Source: Radicibacter daui (GTDB lineage Bacteria; Pseudomonadota; Alphaproteobacteria; Radicibacterales; Radicibacteraceae). Taken from it: a stretch of 64,000 nt of DNA. The notes under the pieces are model-generated. The model did not search any database. It was not told the origin of the DNA and saw nothing but the letters and a program-made list of their open reading frames with translations. Positions 51,588-59,538 of this stretch are shown piece after piece. The stretch lies in assembly GCA_030657355.1 (NCBI GenBank), contig CP131056.1, forward strand, positions 3,740,501 through 3,804,500, in the 5' to 3' direction. Each line of letters starts with the position of its first letter. The first letter of the stretch is position 1. The translations under genes were made by a program, and so were the position numbers.

Positions 51588-52547
51588 TCAGCGCGCGCGG
51601 CCGATACCAAGGCGCGCCAGCTTGCGGTGCAGCGTCGCCCGGCTGATGCCAAGGGTGCTTGCCGCAGCGGAAACATTGCCGCCGGCCCGGGCAAGGGCCC
51701 GCTGTAGCGCCGCCCGCTCCGCACTCTCCAGCACCGCGCCCTCCTGCCCTTCACCGGTCAGGTCGGCGGCCGGCAGCGGGCGCTTCAGCCGCTGGTCGGT
51801 GATGCCAAGGGCAAGGCGGGCGCTGCGGGTTGCCCCGACCACCAGATCGTCGCGGTCGATGGCGATGAGCGCGGCCGAAGAGCGGCCCGGCACCAGCTGG
51901 ATACGCGCGCCGGGAAAGGCACGGCGGAAATTCTCCGCCTCGATGCGCATGGCAGCATCGGCCACCGCCATCGCCGTCAACTGGGCAAAACCCTCGGTAA
52001 AATCCGCCCGGCAGGAAGACACATCGAGTGCTGCCACCAGCCGGCCTTCATGATCGTGAATCGGTGCCGTGGTGCAGCTGAGGCCGGTATTGCGGGTGAA
52101 AAAATGCTGGTCGCGGTGGATCAGCACCGGCCGCTGCTCGACAAGGCAGGTGCCGATGCCGTTGGTGCCCTCGCTCTCCTCGCTCCAGATCGCGCCCGGC
52201 CACAGGCCCCAGGCCCGGAAATTGGCATCATCCACGCTTGAACCGCGCCGCTCCACCGGCACACCGTCGCTATCGGCCAGCAGCACGCAGCAGCCCGAGC
52301 CGCCGACGGCCTGATAGAGCCGGTCGAGGCAGGGCTGCGCTACGGCAATCAGTGGCTCCAGCCGCCCACGCGCCTGCGAGAGTTCGCGCTCGCCCAGGCG
52401 GGTCGGGTCGGTGTCGGCAGACGGATCGAGATGATGCAGGTTGCTGCATCTTGTCCATGAAGCTACCAGAGCGGAGGTCGCCGCCGCATCGGAAGATACG
52501 GCAGCTTCGATCACCGCCGCGTGGCGCACGCCGCTCGGCTCTTTCAT
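51588..52547 (-). CDS. AcoR-like regulator: GAF sensor plus Fis-type HTH, no AAA+ domain
   Basis: A 319-residue regulator. The N-terminal part (VASWTRCSNLHHLDPS near residue 28) and the GAF-like domain (WSEESEGTNGIGTCLVEQRPVLIHRDQHFF) match AcoR-type activators. The C-terminus is a Fis-type helix-turn-helix (NVSAAASTLGISRATLHRKL). The central sigma-54-interacting AAA+ ATPase, including the GAFTGA loop, is absent. It therefore cannot activate sigma-54 and must act with the main sigma factor. It lies 190 bp upstream of aldA on the same strand, with a palindrome in the gap, so it most likely controls aldA. Confidence 0.85.
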   Translation of the reverse strand: MKEPSGVRHAAVIEAAVSSDAAATSALVASWTRCSNLHHLDPSADTDPTRLGERELSQARGRLEPLIAVAQPCLDRLYQAVGGSGCCVLLADSDGVPVERRGSSVDDANFRAWGLWPGAIWSEESEGTNGIGTCLVEQRPVLIHRDQHFFTRNTGLSCTTAPIHDHEGRLVAALDVSSCRADFTEGFAQLTAMAVADAAMRIEAENFRRAFPGARIQLVPGRSSAALIAIDRDDLVVGATRSARLALGITDQRLKRPLPAADLTGEGQEGAVLESAERAALQRALARAGGNVSAAASTLGISRATLHRKLARLGIGRAR

Positions 52548-52871
52548 CGCGCGTTTCTCTCCCCAGCCGAAGTTGCCCCTCGGAGGTCAGCCGGTGCCGC
52601 AAGGCTTTTTGATGCGCCCGTCTCTTGTGGACCCTGCCCGTCCGACATCCCGGGGGACAGGGCGGCCTTTCCGCTGACGGGCAGCAGTGTAGACCATGTT
52701 ATCGCAAAGGGCGACAGTGCCCGGGGCCGGATATCCGTCCGCAAGGGTGCGGCAAATTTCAGGCTGAGGCCAAGTTACTGGCCCGTCTCCGATATTTCGG
52801 CACGGCACGAAGCCCTGCGTCGCACGGCGACGATGTATGACATTTTTCAAATCCTCTGGTATTTTAGTCGA
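52548..52871. other. Intergenic region between divergent regulators
   Basis: This 324-bp gap separates the AcoR-like gene (minus) and the GntR gene (plus). The last 50 bp before the GntR start are AT-rich (ATGACATTTTTCAAATCC, then GGTATTTTAGTCG) and probably hold its promoter and an autoregulatory site. The rest is GC-rich without a convincing gene or repeat. Confidence 0.45.
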
Positions 52872-53561
52872 ATGATGGAAGAGACCAGCTCCCCCACCGT
52901 TTCCGAGACCACCTACCGGCAGATCCGCACCGACATTATTTTCGGGCGGCTGGAGCCGGCGGAAAAGCTGAAGCTCGACCAGTTGCGCGAGCGTTACGGT
53001 GCCAGCATCTCGACCTTGCGCGAAATCCTGAACCGCCTTGCCTCCGACGGGCTGGTGGTGGCCGAAGGGCAGCGCGGCTTTGAGGTCGCGCCTGTCTCCC
53101 GCGACAATCTTTTTGAAATCGCGGCGCTGCGCCAGCTGCTGGAATGTTACGCGCTCGACCTTTCCTTCGCCGCCGGCGACATGGACTGGGAAGGCCGGGT
53201 GGTGGCCGCCCACCACAAGCTGAGCCAGATGGAAAAGCGCATGATGGCCGGCGACCGCACCGTGACCGCCGAGTGGAAGCGGTATGACTGGGAGTTCCAT
53301 CAGGCGCTCATTTCCGCCTGCGGCTCGCGCACGCTGATGGAAACTCACGCCGCCATCTTCGACAAATATCTGCGCTACCAGATGCTGTCGCTCACCTTCC
53401 GCGGCGAGATTGCCGCCATCGAGCACAAGCAGATGCTGGACTGCGCGCTGAAGCGGGATGCAGCAACGGCGCAGGAAATCCTGCGCCGCCATGTGGCTGC
53501 CGGCGTCGACCATGCCCTCGCCGCAGAAAAGAAACCATCAGAGCGCACCCGCCAGCGCTGA
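52872..53561 (+). CDS. GntR-family (FCD subfamily) transcriptional regulator
   Basis: A 229-residue regulator. It has an N-terminal winged helix-turn-helix (TYRQIRTDIIFGRLEP, LDQLRERYGASISTLREILNRL, GLVVAEGQRGFEVAPVS). An all-helical FCD effector domain follows from about residue 80 (RQLLECYALDLSF, WEFHQALISACGSRTLMETH, ALKRDAATAQEILRRHV) with the usual metal-binding Asp/His pattern. It is the nearest regulator to the quinate/shikimate-type locus and probably represses it in the absence of its inducer. The start may be ATG 52872 or 52875. Confidence 0.9.
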   Translation: MMEETSSPTVSETTYRQIRTDIIFGRLEPAEKLKLDQLRERYGASISTLREILNRLASDGLVVAEGQRGFEVAPVSRDNLFEIAALRQLLECYALDLSFAAGDMDWEGRVVAAHHKLSQMEKRMMAGDRTVTAEWKRYDWEFHQALISACGSRTLMETHAAIFDKYLRYQMLSLTFRGEIAAIEHKQMLDCALKRDAATAQEILRRHVAAGVDHALAAEKKPSERTRQR

Positions 53562-53566
53562 CGCGC

Positions 53567-54631
53567 TTACACCAGCCGGACCAGACCGCCCCCGGCTGCC
53601 GCCCGCTTGACGGCATCGATCACCTTGAGTGTCGCCAGCCCCTCCTGTCCGCTGACCAGTGGCTGCGCCTTGCCGAGCGCAACCTCGGCAAAATGGCGCA
53701 TCTGCAAGGCGAGTGGATCGTCGGCGGCAAAAAGCGGGGTGCGGCGCTCCAGCGGTGCCCACCAGTCCGGCTCCCCCGGTTGCGACCAGAGTTCGGCCGT
53801 TGGCAGGCTAAGCGAGCCGCGTGTGCCGCCGATGAGGTAACAGGCCTCGCCGCTTCGGGGATAGGCCGGGTTTTCCGCCGAGGTCAGCTCCCAGCTCCAG
53901 GGCGCAACGATGGTATCCGACACGTTGACGGTGCCGAGAGCCCCGCCGGCGAAATGCAGGATGATGGCGGCACTGTCTTCCACGGCAAAATCCCGGATGG
54001 CCGCTGAGTCCGCCGCCTGCACGGCTACCACCTCGCCGGCCAGATGCCGCATCAGATCGATATCGTGGATGAGGTTGAGGAAAACCGGCCCGGCGCCCGG
54101 CTGGCGCCGCCAGTCAGCCTTGAAATAATAGTCCGGCTTGTAGAACCAGCAGGTCGCGTGCACGGCAACAATCTGGCCGAGCGATCCCGCGACGATCTCC
54201 TCCTTCGCTTTTGCGATCAGCGGGTTATGCCGGCGATGGTGTCCGACGAGGATGGGCACGCCAACCGCCTCTGCCGCCTCGACCAGCCGGGTGGCGGCGG
54301 CCACATCATCGGCAATCGGCTTTTCCACCAGCAGCGGCAGCCGCGCCTCGACGCAGGCAAGCCCGTGCTCGACATGCAGCTGGTTTGGGGTGGCGATGAC
54401 GACGCCGTCCACATCGTCCCGCCGGCCGTCGGCCAGCAGATCCGCAAGCGTGGCAAAGTGCGGCACACCGTGGGCACGTGCCAGTTTGGCTGCCTCCGGC
54501 GCCGGGTCGATGATGGCGGCAAGCTGCGCTTCGCGCACCGCCTGCTCCACATGACGCCGGCCGATCAGCCCGGCCCCCATGACGGCGATCCGGGCGCCGT
54601 TTGTCCCGGCGCCTCCCCCGACAGTGCCCAT
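53567..54631 (-). CDS. Gfo/Idh/MocA-family NAD(P)-dependent dehydrogenase
   Basis: A 354-residue oxidoreductase. The Rossmann motif is IAVMGAGLIGRRHVEQA near residue 15, followed by VVIATPNQLHVEHGLAC, the catalytic-type EKPIADDVAAA near 102, and HHRRHNPLI. LNLIHDIDLMRHLAGEV near 185 carries the H-x-x-D-l motif. Family members oxidise sugars, cyclitols or hydroaromatic acids. GGGGAGGAAAAGG precedes the ATG at 54631. It is divergent from the TRAP transporter across about 230 bp and convergent with gntR. Oxidation of quinate or a related cyclitol acid is a reasonable contextual guess. Confidence 0.85.
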   Translation of the reverse strand: MGTVGGGAGTNGARIAVMGAGLIGRRHVEQAVREAQLAAIIDPAPEAAKLARAHGVPHFATLADLLADGRRDDVDGVVIATPNQLHVEHGLACVEARLPLLVEKPIADDVAAATRLVEAAEAVGVPILVGHHRRHNPLIAKAKEEIVAGSLGQIVAVHATCWFYKPDYYFKADWRRQPGAGPVFLNLIHDIDLMRHLAGEVVAVQAADSAAIRDFAVEDSAAIILHFAGGALGTVNVSDTIVAPWSWELTSAENPAYPRSGEACYLIGGTRGSLSLPTAELWSQPGEPDWWAPLERRTPLFAADDPLALQMRHFAEVALGKAQPLVSGQEGLATLKVIDAVKRAAAGGGLVRLV

Positions 54632-54861
54632 CCTTTTCCTCCCCAGACGGCCCTTTCCGGGCCTTGTTTTGCGCTCTGTCAGCAACCCGATGATCGGGCC
54701 GCCGATTGCAGGGCATCTAAATTCATATGATAAAATCAGAAATCTATGATGAACCAGAATCTGTTGGTTGAAAAGATATGGTAAACATGCGACGCTCTAC
54801 GGACTGATGACCTGCGACCACGCAGGCTTCCAGGGACATGCGATCTAGGGAGGAATAGAGC
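54632..54861. promoter_or_regulatory. Divergent promoter region of the dehydrogenase and TRAP operon
   Basis: AT-rich DNA around 54717-54785 holds the perfect palindrome TCATATGA (54723-54730), with ATAAAATCAGAAATCTATGATG after it. This is a plausible GntR/FCD operator region serving both directions. The exact site is not proven by the sequence. Confidence 0.45.
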
Positions 54862-55869
54862 ATGACCACGACGTTCGACCGCCGGAGCCTTCTGGCGGCA
54901 ACCGGCATTGCCATTGCTACCGGCGCCACTCTTGGCCTTCGTTCCCGCCGCGCGCTTGCGGACGAGAAGGTCACCGTGCGCCTTTCCGCGCCGGCGACCC
55001 CCACCGACCAGCGCGCCGTCGCGCTGACGGAAGTGTTTGCGCCCGCCGTGGCCGATTACATCAATTTCGAGCCGCACTGGAATGCGGAGCTCTTCAAGCA
55101 GGGCACCGAGCTGGAAGCGATTGCCCGCGGCAACCTCGAAATGTCGATCACCTCCGCCCAGGAGCTGGCGACCCTCATTCCCGAATTCTCCATCTTCACC
55201 GCCGGTTATCTGCACCGCGATGCCGACCACCAGAAGCGCGTCTTTGCCGCCGACTTCATGGACCCCATGAAGAAGAAGGTGGAAGACACGCTGGGCGTGA
55301 AGCTGCTGACGGTCATGTATCTGGGCCGTCGCCAGCTCAACCTGCGCACCGAAAAGAAGGTGATGGTTCCAGCCGATCTTGCCGGCGTGAAGTTGCGCAT
55401 GCCGGGCACCGATGCCTGGCAGTTCCTGGGCAAGGCGCTGGGCGCCAACCCGGTCCCGGTCGCCTTTACCGAAGTCTACACCGCGCTGCAGACCGGCGCC
55501 ATCGACGGGCAGGACAATCCGCTGCCGACCGACAAGGACAGCAAGTTCTACGAGGTCACCAAGCAGATCGTGCTGACGAGCCACCTCGTCGACCTCAACT
55601 ACCTCGCCTTCTCCAAGAAGGTCTGGGACAAGCTGTCGCCGGGCCAGCAGGCCGCCATCCAGCTTGCCGCGGATGACTGCGCTGAGTCTGCGCGCCAGAA
55701 GCAGCTGACCCTCGAAGCCCAGCTGGAGCAATTCTTCAAGGAACAGGGGCTGCAGGTCTACACACCGGATGTGGAAGCCTTCCGTACCCAGGTGCAGAAG
55801 GCCTATCTCGCCTCCGACCTCGCCAAGGACTGGCCGGCCGGCATGGTCGACAAGATCAACGCGATCTGA
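54862..55869 (+). CDS. TRAP transporter substrate-binding protein (DctP type)
   Basis: A 335-residue periplasmic binding protein. The N-terminus DRRSLLAATGIAIA looks like a twin-arginine (Tat) signal, cleaved near ALA|DEK. The mature part has the DctP blocks FKQGTELEAIARGNLEM near residue 80, the carboxylate-binding Arg in LAGVKLRMPGTDAW near 175, and YTALQTGAIDGQDNP near 208. TRAP systems import organic acids with Na+. GGGAGGAATAG precedes the ATG. With the downstream enzymes, quinate or shikimate is the likely substrate. Confidence 0.92.
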   Translation: MTTTFDRRSLLAATGIAIATGATLGLRSRRALADEKVTVRLSAPATPTDQRAVALTEVFAPAVADYINFEPHWNAELFKQGTELEAIARGNLEMSITSAQELATLIPEFSIFTAGYLHRDADHQKRVFAADFMDPMKKKVEDTLGVKLLTVMYLGRRQLNLRTEKKVMVPADLAGVKLRMPGTDAWQFLGKALGANPVPVAFTEVYTALQTGAIDGQDNPLPTDKDSKFYEVTKQIVLTSHLVDLNYLAFSKKVWDKLSPGQQAAIQLAADDCAESARQKQLTLEAQLEQFFKEQGLQVYTPDVEAFRTQVQKAYLASDLAKDWPAGMVDKINAI

Positions 55870-55884
55870 CGGGCTGAAACTTTC

Positions 55885-56409
55885 ATGCAGGCAACCTTAC
55901 GCTGGTTGCAGGCACGGGCGGACAACGTGGCGGTGGCTTTGCTCACCGCCATGTTTGCCGCCTTCATCCTGCAAATTGTCTCGCGCTATGTGGTCAACGC
56001 CCCCATCGGCTGGACGCTGGAAGCGTGCCTTACCACCTGGCTGTGGCTGGTGTTCTGGTCTTCCGCCTTCGTGCTGGGCGACAAGGACCATGTCACCTTC
56101 GACCTGTGTTACCTCGCCGCCAACCGCAAGCTGAAGCGCGTTTTCGCCATCGTCACAGCGGCGGCTCTGCTGGCCGGCTTCCTCGCCGCCCTGCCCGCCA
56201 CCTTCGACTACATCACCTTCTACAAGATCAAGAAGAGTGCCACGCTGCGCATCCGCCTCGATGTGGTGTTCAGCGTCTACGGGCTCTTTGCCATCGCCGT
56301 CATCTTGCGCTCGGGCGCCCGGCTTCTCGCGCTGCTGCGCGGCGGCCCGCTGCCTGAAGGCGCGCATGGCGAAGATATTCATGCCGGGGACGAGGCCGCC
56401 ACCCGATGA
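55885..56409 (+). CDS. TRAP transporter small permease (DctQ type)
   Basis: A 174-residue protein with four predicted membrane helices. It has the DctQ hallmark LTTWLWLVFWSSAFVLGDKDHVTFDL near residues 46-72 and a polar C-terminus. It starts 15 nt after the binding-protein gene and overlaps dctM by 4 nt, so the transporter is one operon. Confidence 0.9.
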   Translation: MQATLRWLQARADNVAVALLTAMFAAFILQIVSRYVVNAPIGWTLEACLTTWLWLVFWSSAFVLGDKDHVTFDLCYLAANRKLKRVFAIVTAAALLAGFLAALPATFDYITFYKIKKSATLRIRLDVVFSVYGLFAIAVILRSGARLLALLRGGPLPEGAHGEDIHAGDEAATR

Positions 56410-57701
56410 CACTCGCCTTTATCACCTGCCTTCTCGCTCTGTTCGTGCTCGCCGCCATCGGCGCCCCTATTGCCCTTTCCATGATTGTCTCCGCCATCGT
56501 CTATCTGGCGGTGAAGGGGCAGGATCTGGGTCTGGCGGCCGAGCAGATCATCCAGGGCCTCTACGACAGCTTCATCATCCTGGCCGTGCCGCTCTTCATC
56601 GTGGCCGCCAATATCATGAATGCCGGCACCATCAGCGAAAGGCTGCTGGGCTTCTGCATCGCCGTCGTCGGGCGCCTGCGCGGCGGCCTTGGTCATGTGA
56701 ACGTGGTGGCCAGCCTCATCTTCTCCGGCATGTCGGGCTCCGCCGTGGCCGATGCCGCCGGCATTGGCAAGATCATCATCGAGATGATGCGCAAGGAGGG
56801 ACGGTATCCGGCCGGATACGCCGCCGCCATCACGGCTGCCGCCTCCACCATCGGGCCTATCATCCCGCCCTCGATCCCGATGGTGATGTATGCGCTCGTC
56901 TCCGATGCTTCCATCGGCTACCTCTTCCTCGGCGGCATCCTGCCGGGCCTGCTGATGGGCGTGGTGCTGATGGGCCTCAATGCCTGGATCGCCCGCCGCC
57001 GCAACTTCGCGATGGAAGAACCGGTGCCGCTGCGCAAGCTGCCCCGGATCACCGCCAATGCCTTCCCGGCGCTGCTCATGCCCGCCATCCTGCTCTATGG
57101 CATCTATGGCGGCGTGACAACGCCGACAGAAGCTGCTGCCGTGGCGGCAGCCTATGCGCTGATCCTTGCCGGCCTTTTCTACCGGGCACTGACCTGGAAG
57201 AACCTTTATTCCATCATGTCGGAGAGTGCCCGCGCCTCCGCCTCGGTTGGCCTCGTGATCGGCGCGGCACTGATCTTCAACTACATCGTGGCAAGCGAGA
57301 ATATTCCGGCGCATCTGGCCGGGTATCTCGACGGTCTCAGCATGAGCCCGCTCGCCTTCCTGCTGCTGATCAACATCGTGCTGCTCGGTCTCGGCTGCCT
57401 GCTTGATGCCACAACCATCATTCTCGTCATCGTGCCGCTCTTCATCCCCGCCTGCCGCACGCTCGGCATCGACCTCGTGCATTTCGGCGTGGTGGTGGTG
57501 GTCAATTGCATGATCGGGCTCATCACCCCGCCCTACGGCATCCTGCTCTTCGTCATCAATGCCACCACCGGCATTCCGCTGCGCGAGATCATCCGGGAAA
57601 TCTGGCTCTTCATCGCTGTGCTCGTCTTTGCGCTGGCGCTGATGATCTTCATCCCCGGCATCGTGCTGTGGCTGCCGCGCCAGTTCGGATATCCGGGATG
57701 A
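56406..57701 (+). CDS. TRAP transporter large permease (DctM type)
   Basis: A 431-residue membrane protein with about 12 helices. Typical DctM blocks: FIILAVPLFIVAANIMNAG near residue 58, VASLIFSGMSGSAVADAAGIG near 100, AAASTIGPIIPPSIPMVMY near 142 and LITPPYGILLFVINATTGI near 375. It is coupled to dctQ and to the following aroE-like gene by 4-nt overlaps at both ends. Confidence 0.93.
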   Translation: MTLAFITCLLALFVLAAIGAPIALSMIVSAIVYLAVKGQDLGLAAEQIIQGLYDSFIILAVPLFIVAANIMNAGTISERLLGFCIAVVGRLRGGLGHVNVVASLIFSGMSGSAVADAAGIGKIIIEMMRKEGRYPAGYAAAITAAASTIGPIIPPSIPMVMYALVSDASIGYLFLGGILPGLLMGVVLMGLNAWIARRRNFAMEEPVPLRKLPRITANAFPALLMPAILLYGIYGGVTTPTEAAAVAAAYALILAGLFYRALTWKNLYSIMSESARASASVGLVIGAALIFNYIVASENIPAHLAGYLDGLSMSPLAFLLLINIVLLGLGCLLDATTIILVIVPLFIPACRTLGIDLVHFGVVVVVNCMIGLITPPYGILLFVINATTGIPLREIIREIWLFIAVLVFALALMIFIPGIVLWLPRQFGYPG

Positions 57702-58582
57702 GTGCCCCCACCCCGACCTCTGGCGCCGGCAACGGGCGTTTTCGCCTCGGGCTCATCGGCGACAATATCTTCGCGTCCCGCTCGCCGGATCTGCACCGCA
57801 TCGCCGGCGAGCTTTCGGGGCTGGATGTCAGCTACGACCTGCTGGTGCCGCACACCGAGGGGCTGGATTTTCCCGCCCTCTTCGAGCGCTGCCGGGAGGG
57901 CGGTTATGCCGGGCTCAACATCACCTATCCCTATAAGGAAAAGGTGGTGGCGATGGTGCATGTGCCAGAGCCGGCGGTTGCCCGGCTCGGCTCCGTCAAC
58001 ACCGTGGTCTTCGCCGAAGGCGGGCCGCTCGGCTACAATACCGACCATAGCGGCTTTATCGCCGGCTACCGGCTGCGTTATGCTGGGGCCCCGCCGGGCC
58101 GGGTCATGATGGTGGGGGCCGGCGGCGTCGGCAGGGCCGTTGCCTTCGGGCTGGTTGCACTCGGGGCGGAGGAGCTGACGATCCTCGACGCCGACATTGC
58201 CAAGGCGGAGCGCCTTGCCGGGGAACTTGCCGGGGCCGGCATCAGCTCTGTCACCGCCGCCAGCATGGGCAAGGTTGCCGATGTGGCGGGCCGTGTGGAG
58301 GGCATCGTCAACTGCACGCCCGTGGGCATGGTCGGGTACGAAGGCACGCCGGTAGAGGCGCGCCTGCTGGGCCCCCAGCGCTGGGCTTTCGACGCCGTCT
58401 ACACCCCCGTCGACACCCGCTTCAAGCAGGAGGCCGAGGCCGCCGGCATTGCCGTTCTCAGCGGATACGAACTGTTTTTCCACCAGGGCATTGATGCCTT
58501 CCGCCTCTTTACCGGCCGCCTGCCGGACGACCTCGGCGAACTGCGCCGCCGTCTCGGCGGGCCGGCGCCGGTTGTGGCGTAA
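57698..58582 (+). CDS. Shikimate/quinate dehydrogenase-like protein (AroE family)
   Basis: A 294-residue NAD(P)-dependent dehydrogenase. Substrate site FASRSPDLHR is near residue 25. The catalytic Lys is in LNITYPYKEKVV near 78 and the Asp in YNTDHSGF near 115. The cofactor motif is MMVGAGGVGRAVAFGL near 140 and the tail is GYELFFHQGIDAFRLFTG. It would interconvert shikimate and 3-dehydroshikimate, or quinate and 3-dehydroquinate. The gene sits between the TRAP permease and a dehydroshikimate dehydratase, which argues for catabolism rather than aromatic biosynthesis. It starts inside the dctM stop (ATGA). Confidence 0.88.
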   Translation: MSAPTPTSGAGNGRFRLGLIGDNIFASRSPDLHRIAGELSGLDVSYDLLVPHTEGLDFPALFERCREGGYAGLNITYPYKEKVVAMVHVPEPAVARLGSVNTVVFAEGGPLGYNTDHSGFIAGYRLRYAGAPPGRVMMVGAGGVGRAVAFGLVALGAEELTILDADIAKAERLAGELAGAGISSVTAASMGKVADVAGRVEGIVNCTPVGMVGYEGTPVEARLLGPQRWAFDAVYTPVDTRFKQEAEAAGIAVLSGYELFFHQGIDAFRLFTGRLPDDLGELRRRLGGPAPVVA

Positions 58583-58615
58583 GGCCATCCCGTTTCACAC
58601 GAGAGGTCAGGTTTC

Positions 58616-59518
58616 ATGCTGCCTTTGCAATCGCACCCCATGCGGCAGAAGATCGGTGTCAGCGCTGCGCTGACCACCCCCTTCGATCGTGCCGGGCGCA
58701 TCGACTGGGCGCGATTTACCGCCCATGCCAAAAAGCTGACCGAGGATGGCATCGGCCTCGTCACCGCCTTCGGCACCACCGGCGAGGGCGCCTCCCTCAG
58801 CGTGGAGGAGAAGGCCCCGCTTTATGACGAGATGGCCAAAAGCGGCCCCGGCGCCACCCGGCTGGTGGAATGCATCTATGGCCCGCCCAGCGATACCGCC
58901 GGCCGCCTCACCGGCCGCGCTCTCAAGGCCGGGGCTGCCGGCATCCTGCTGACACCGCCCTATTATTTCCGCGGCGTGCCGGATGAAGGCATCTATCGCT
59001 GGTACAGCGAAGTGATCGAGCGGGCGGGCGCCGACTGCCGCGACATTATCCTTTACAACATCCCGCAGGTGACCGGCGTGACCATCGGTCCCGATCTCGT
59101 CTCCCGCCTGCGCGAGGCTTTTGCCGGCATCATCGCCGGCGTGAAAGACAGCAGCGGCGACTGGCAGCAGACCGAGGCAATGCTGGCCCAGCACCGCGAC
59201 CTTGCCATCCTCGTCGGCAACGAAGCCCACCTTGCCCGCGCCGTGCAGCGCGGGGCGAGCGGCGCCATCAGCGGCGTTGCCAACCTCTCCCCCTCCCTCG
59301 TCGCCGGACTGGTGCGCGGGGAGGAGAACCCGATGATCGTGCCGCTGCTCGAAAAGCTGCTGGCCCTGCCGCTCATCCCGGCGATCAAGGCGGTGCTGGC
59401 GCTCATCCGCGGCGATGCCGCCTGGGCGCATGTGCGGGCCCCGCACCTGCAGATCGAGGATCAGGCCCTGCTCGCCGAATGTGCCGGCATCGCCGGAATG
59501 CTGCGCAAGGCCGGGTGA
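58616..59518 (+). CDS. DapA-family (N-acetylneuraminate lyase/DHDPS) aldolase
   Basis: A 300-residue class I aldolase-type protein. Blocks: ALTTPFDRAGRIDW at the N-terminus, TAFGTTGEGASLSVEEK near residue 49, the catalytic Tyr in IILYNIPQVTGV near 145, and the Schiff-base Lys in IIAGVKDSSGDW near 175. The pyruvate-carboxylate-binding GTTGEG is intact. Its substrate in this locus is unknown; it could act on a keto-acid from hydroaromatic or sugar-acid breakdown, or be a dehydratase-type relative. It lies 33 nt after the aroE-like gene and 20 nt before the dehydratase gene. Confidence 0.87.
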   Translation: MLPLQSHPMRQKIGVSAALTTPFDRAGRIDWARFTAHAKKLTEDGIGLVTAFGTTGEGASLSVEEKAPLYDEMAKSGPGATRLVECIYGPPSDTAGRLTGRALKAGAAGILLTPPYYFRGVPDEGIYRWYSEVIERAGADCRDIILYNIPQVTGVTIGPDLVSRLREAFAGIIAGVKDSSGDWQQTEAMLAQHRDLAILVGNEAHLARAVQRGASGAISGVANLSPSLVAGLVRGEENPMIVPLLEKLLALPLIPAIKAVLALIRGDAAWAHVRAPHLQIEDQALLAECAGIAGMLRKAG

Positions 59519-59538
59519 ACCAGCAAGGGAGGCCCCCG

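Noticed and set aside
57698-58582. Biosynthetic shikimate dehydrogenase of the aromatic pathway
   Set aside because: It is embedded by 4-nt overlap in a TRAP uptake operon ending in a dehydroshikimate dehydratase, which fits catabolism better.
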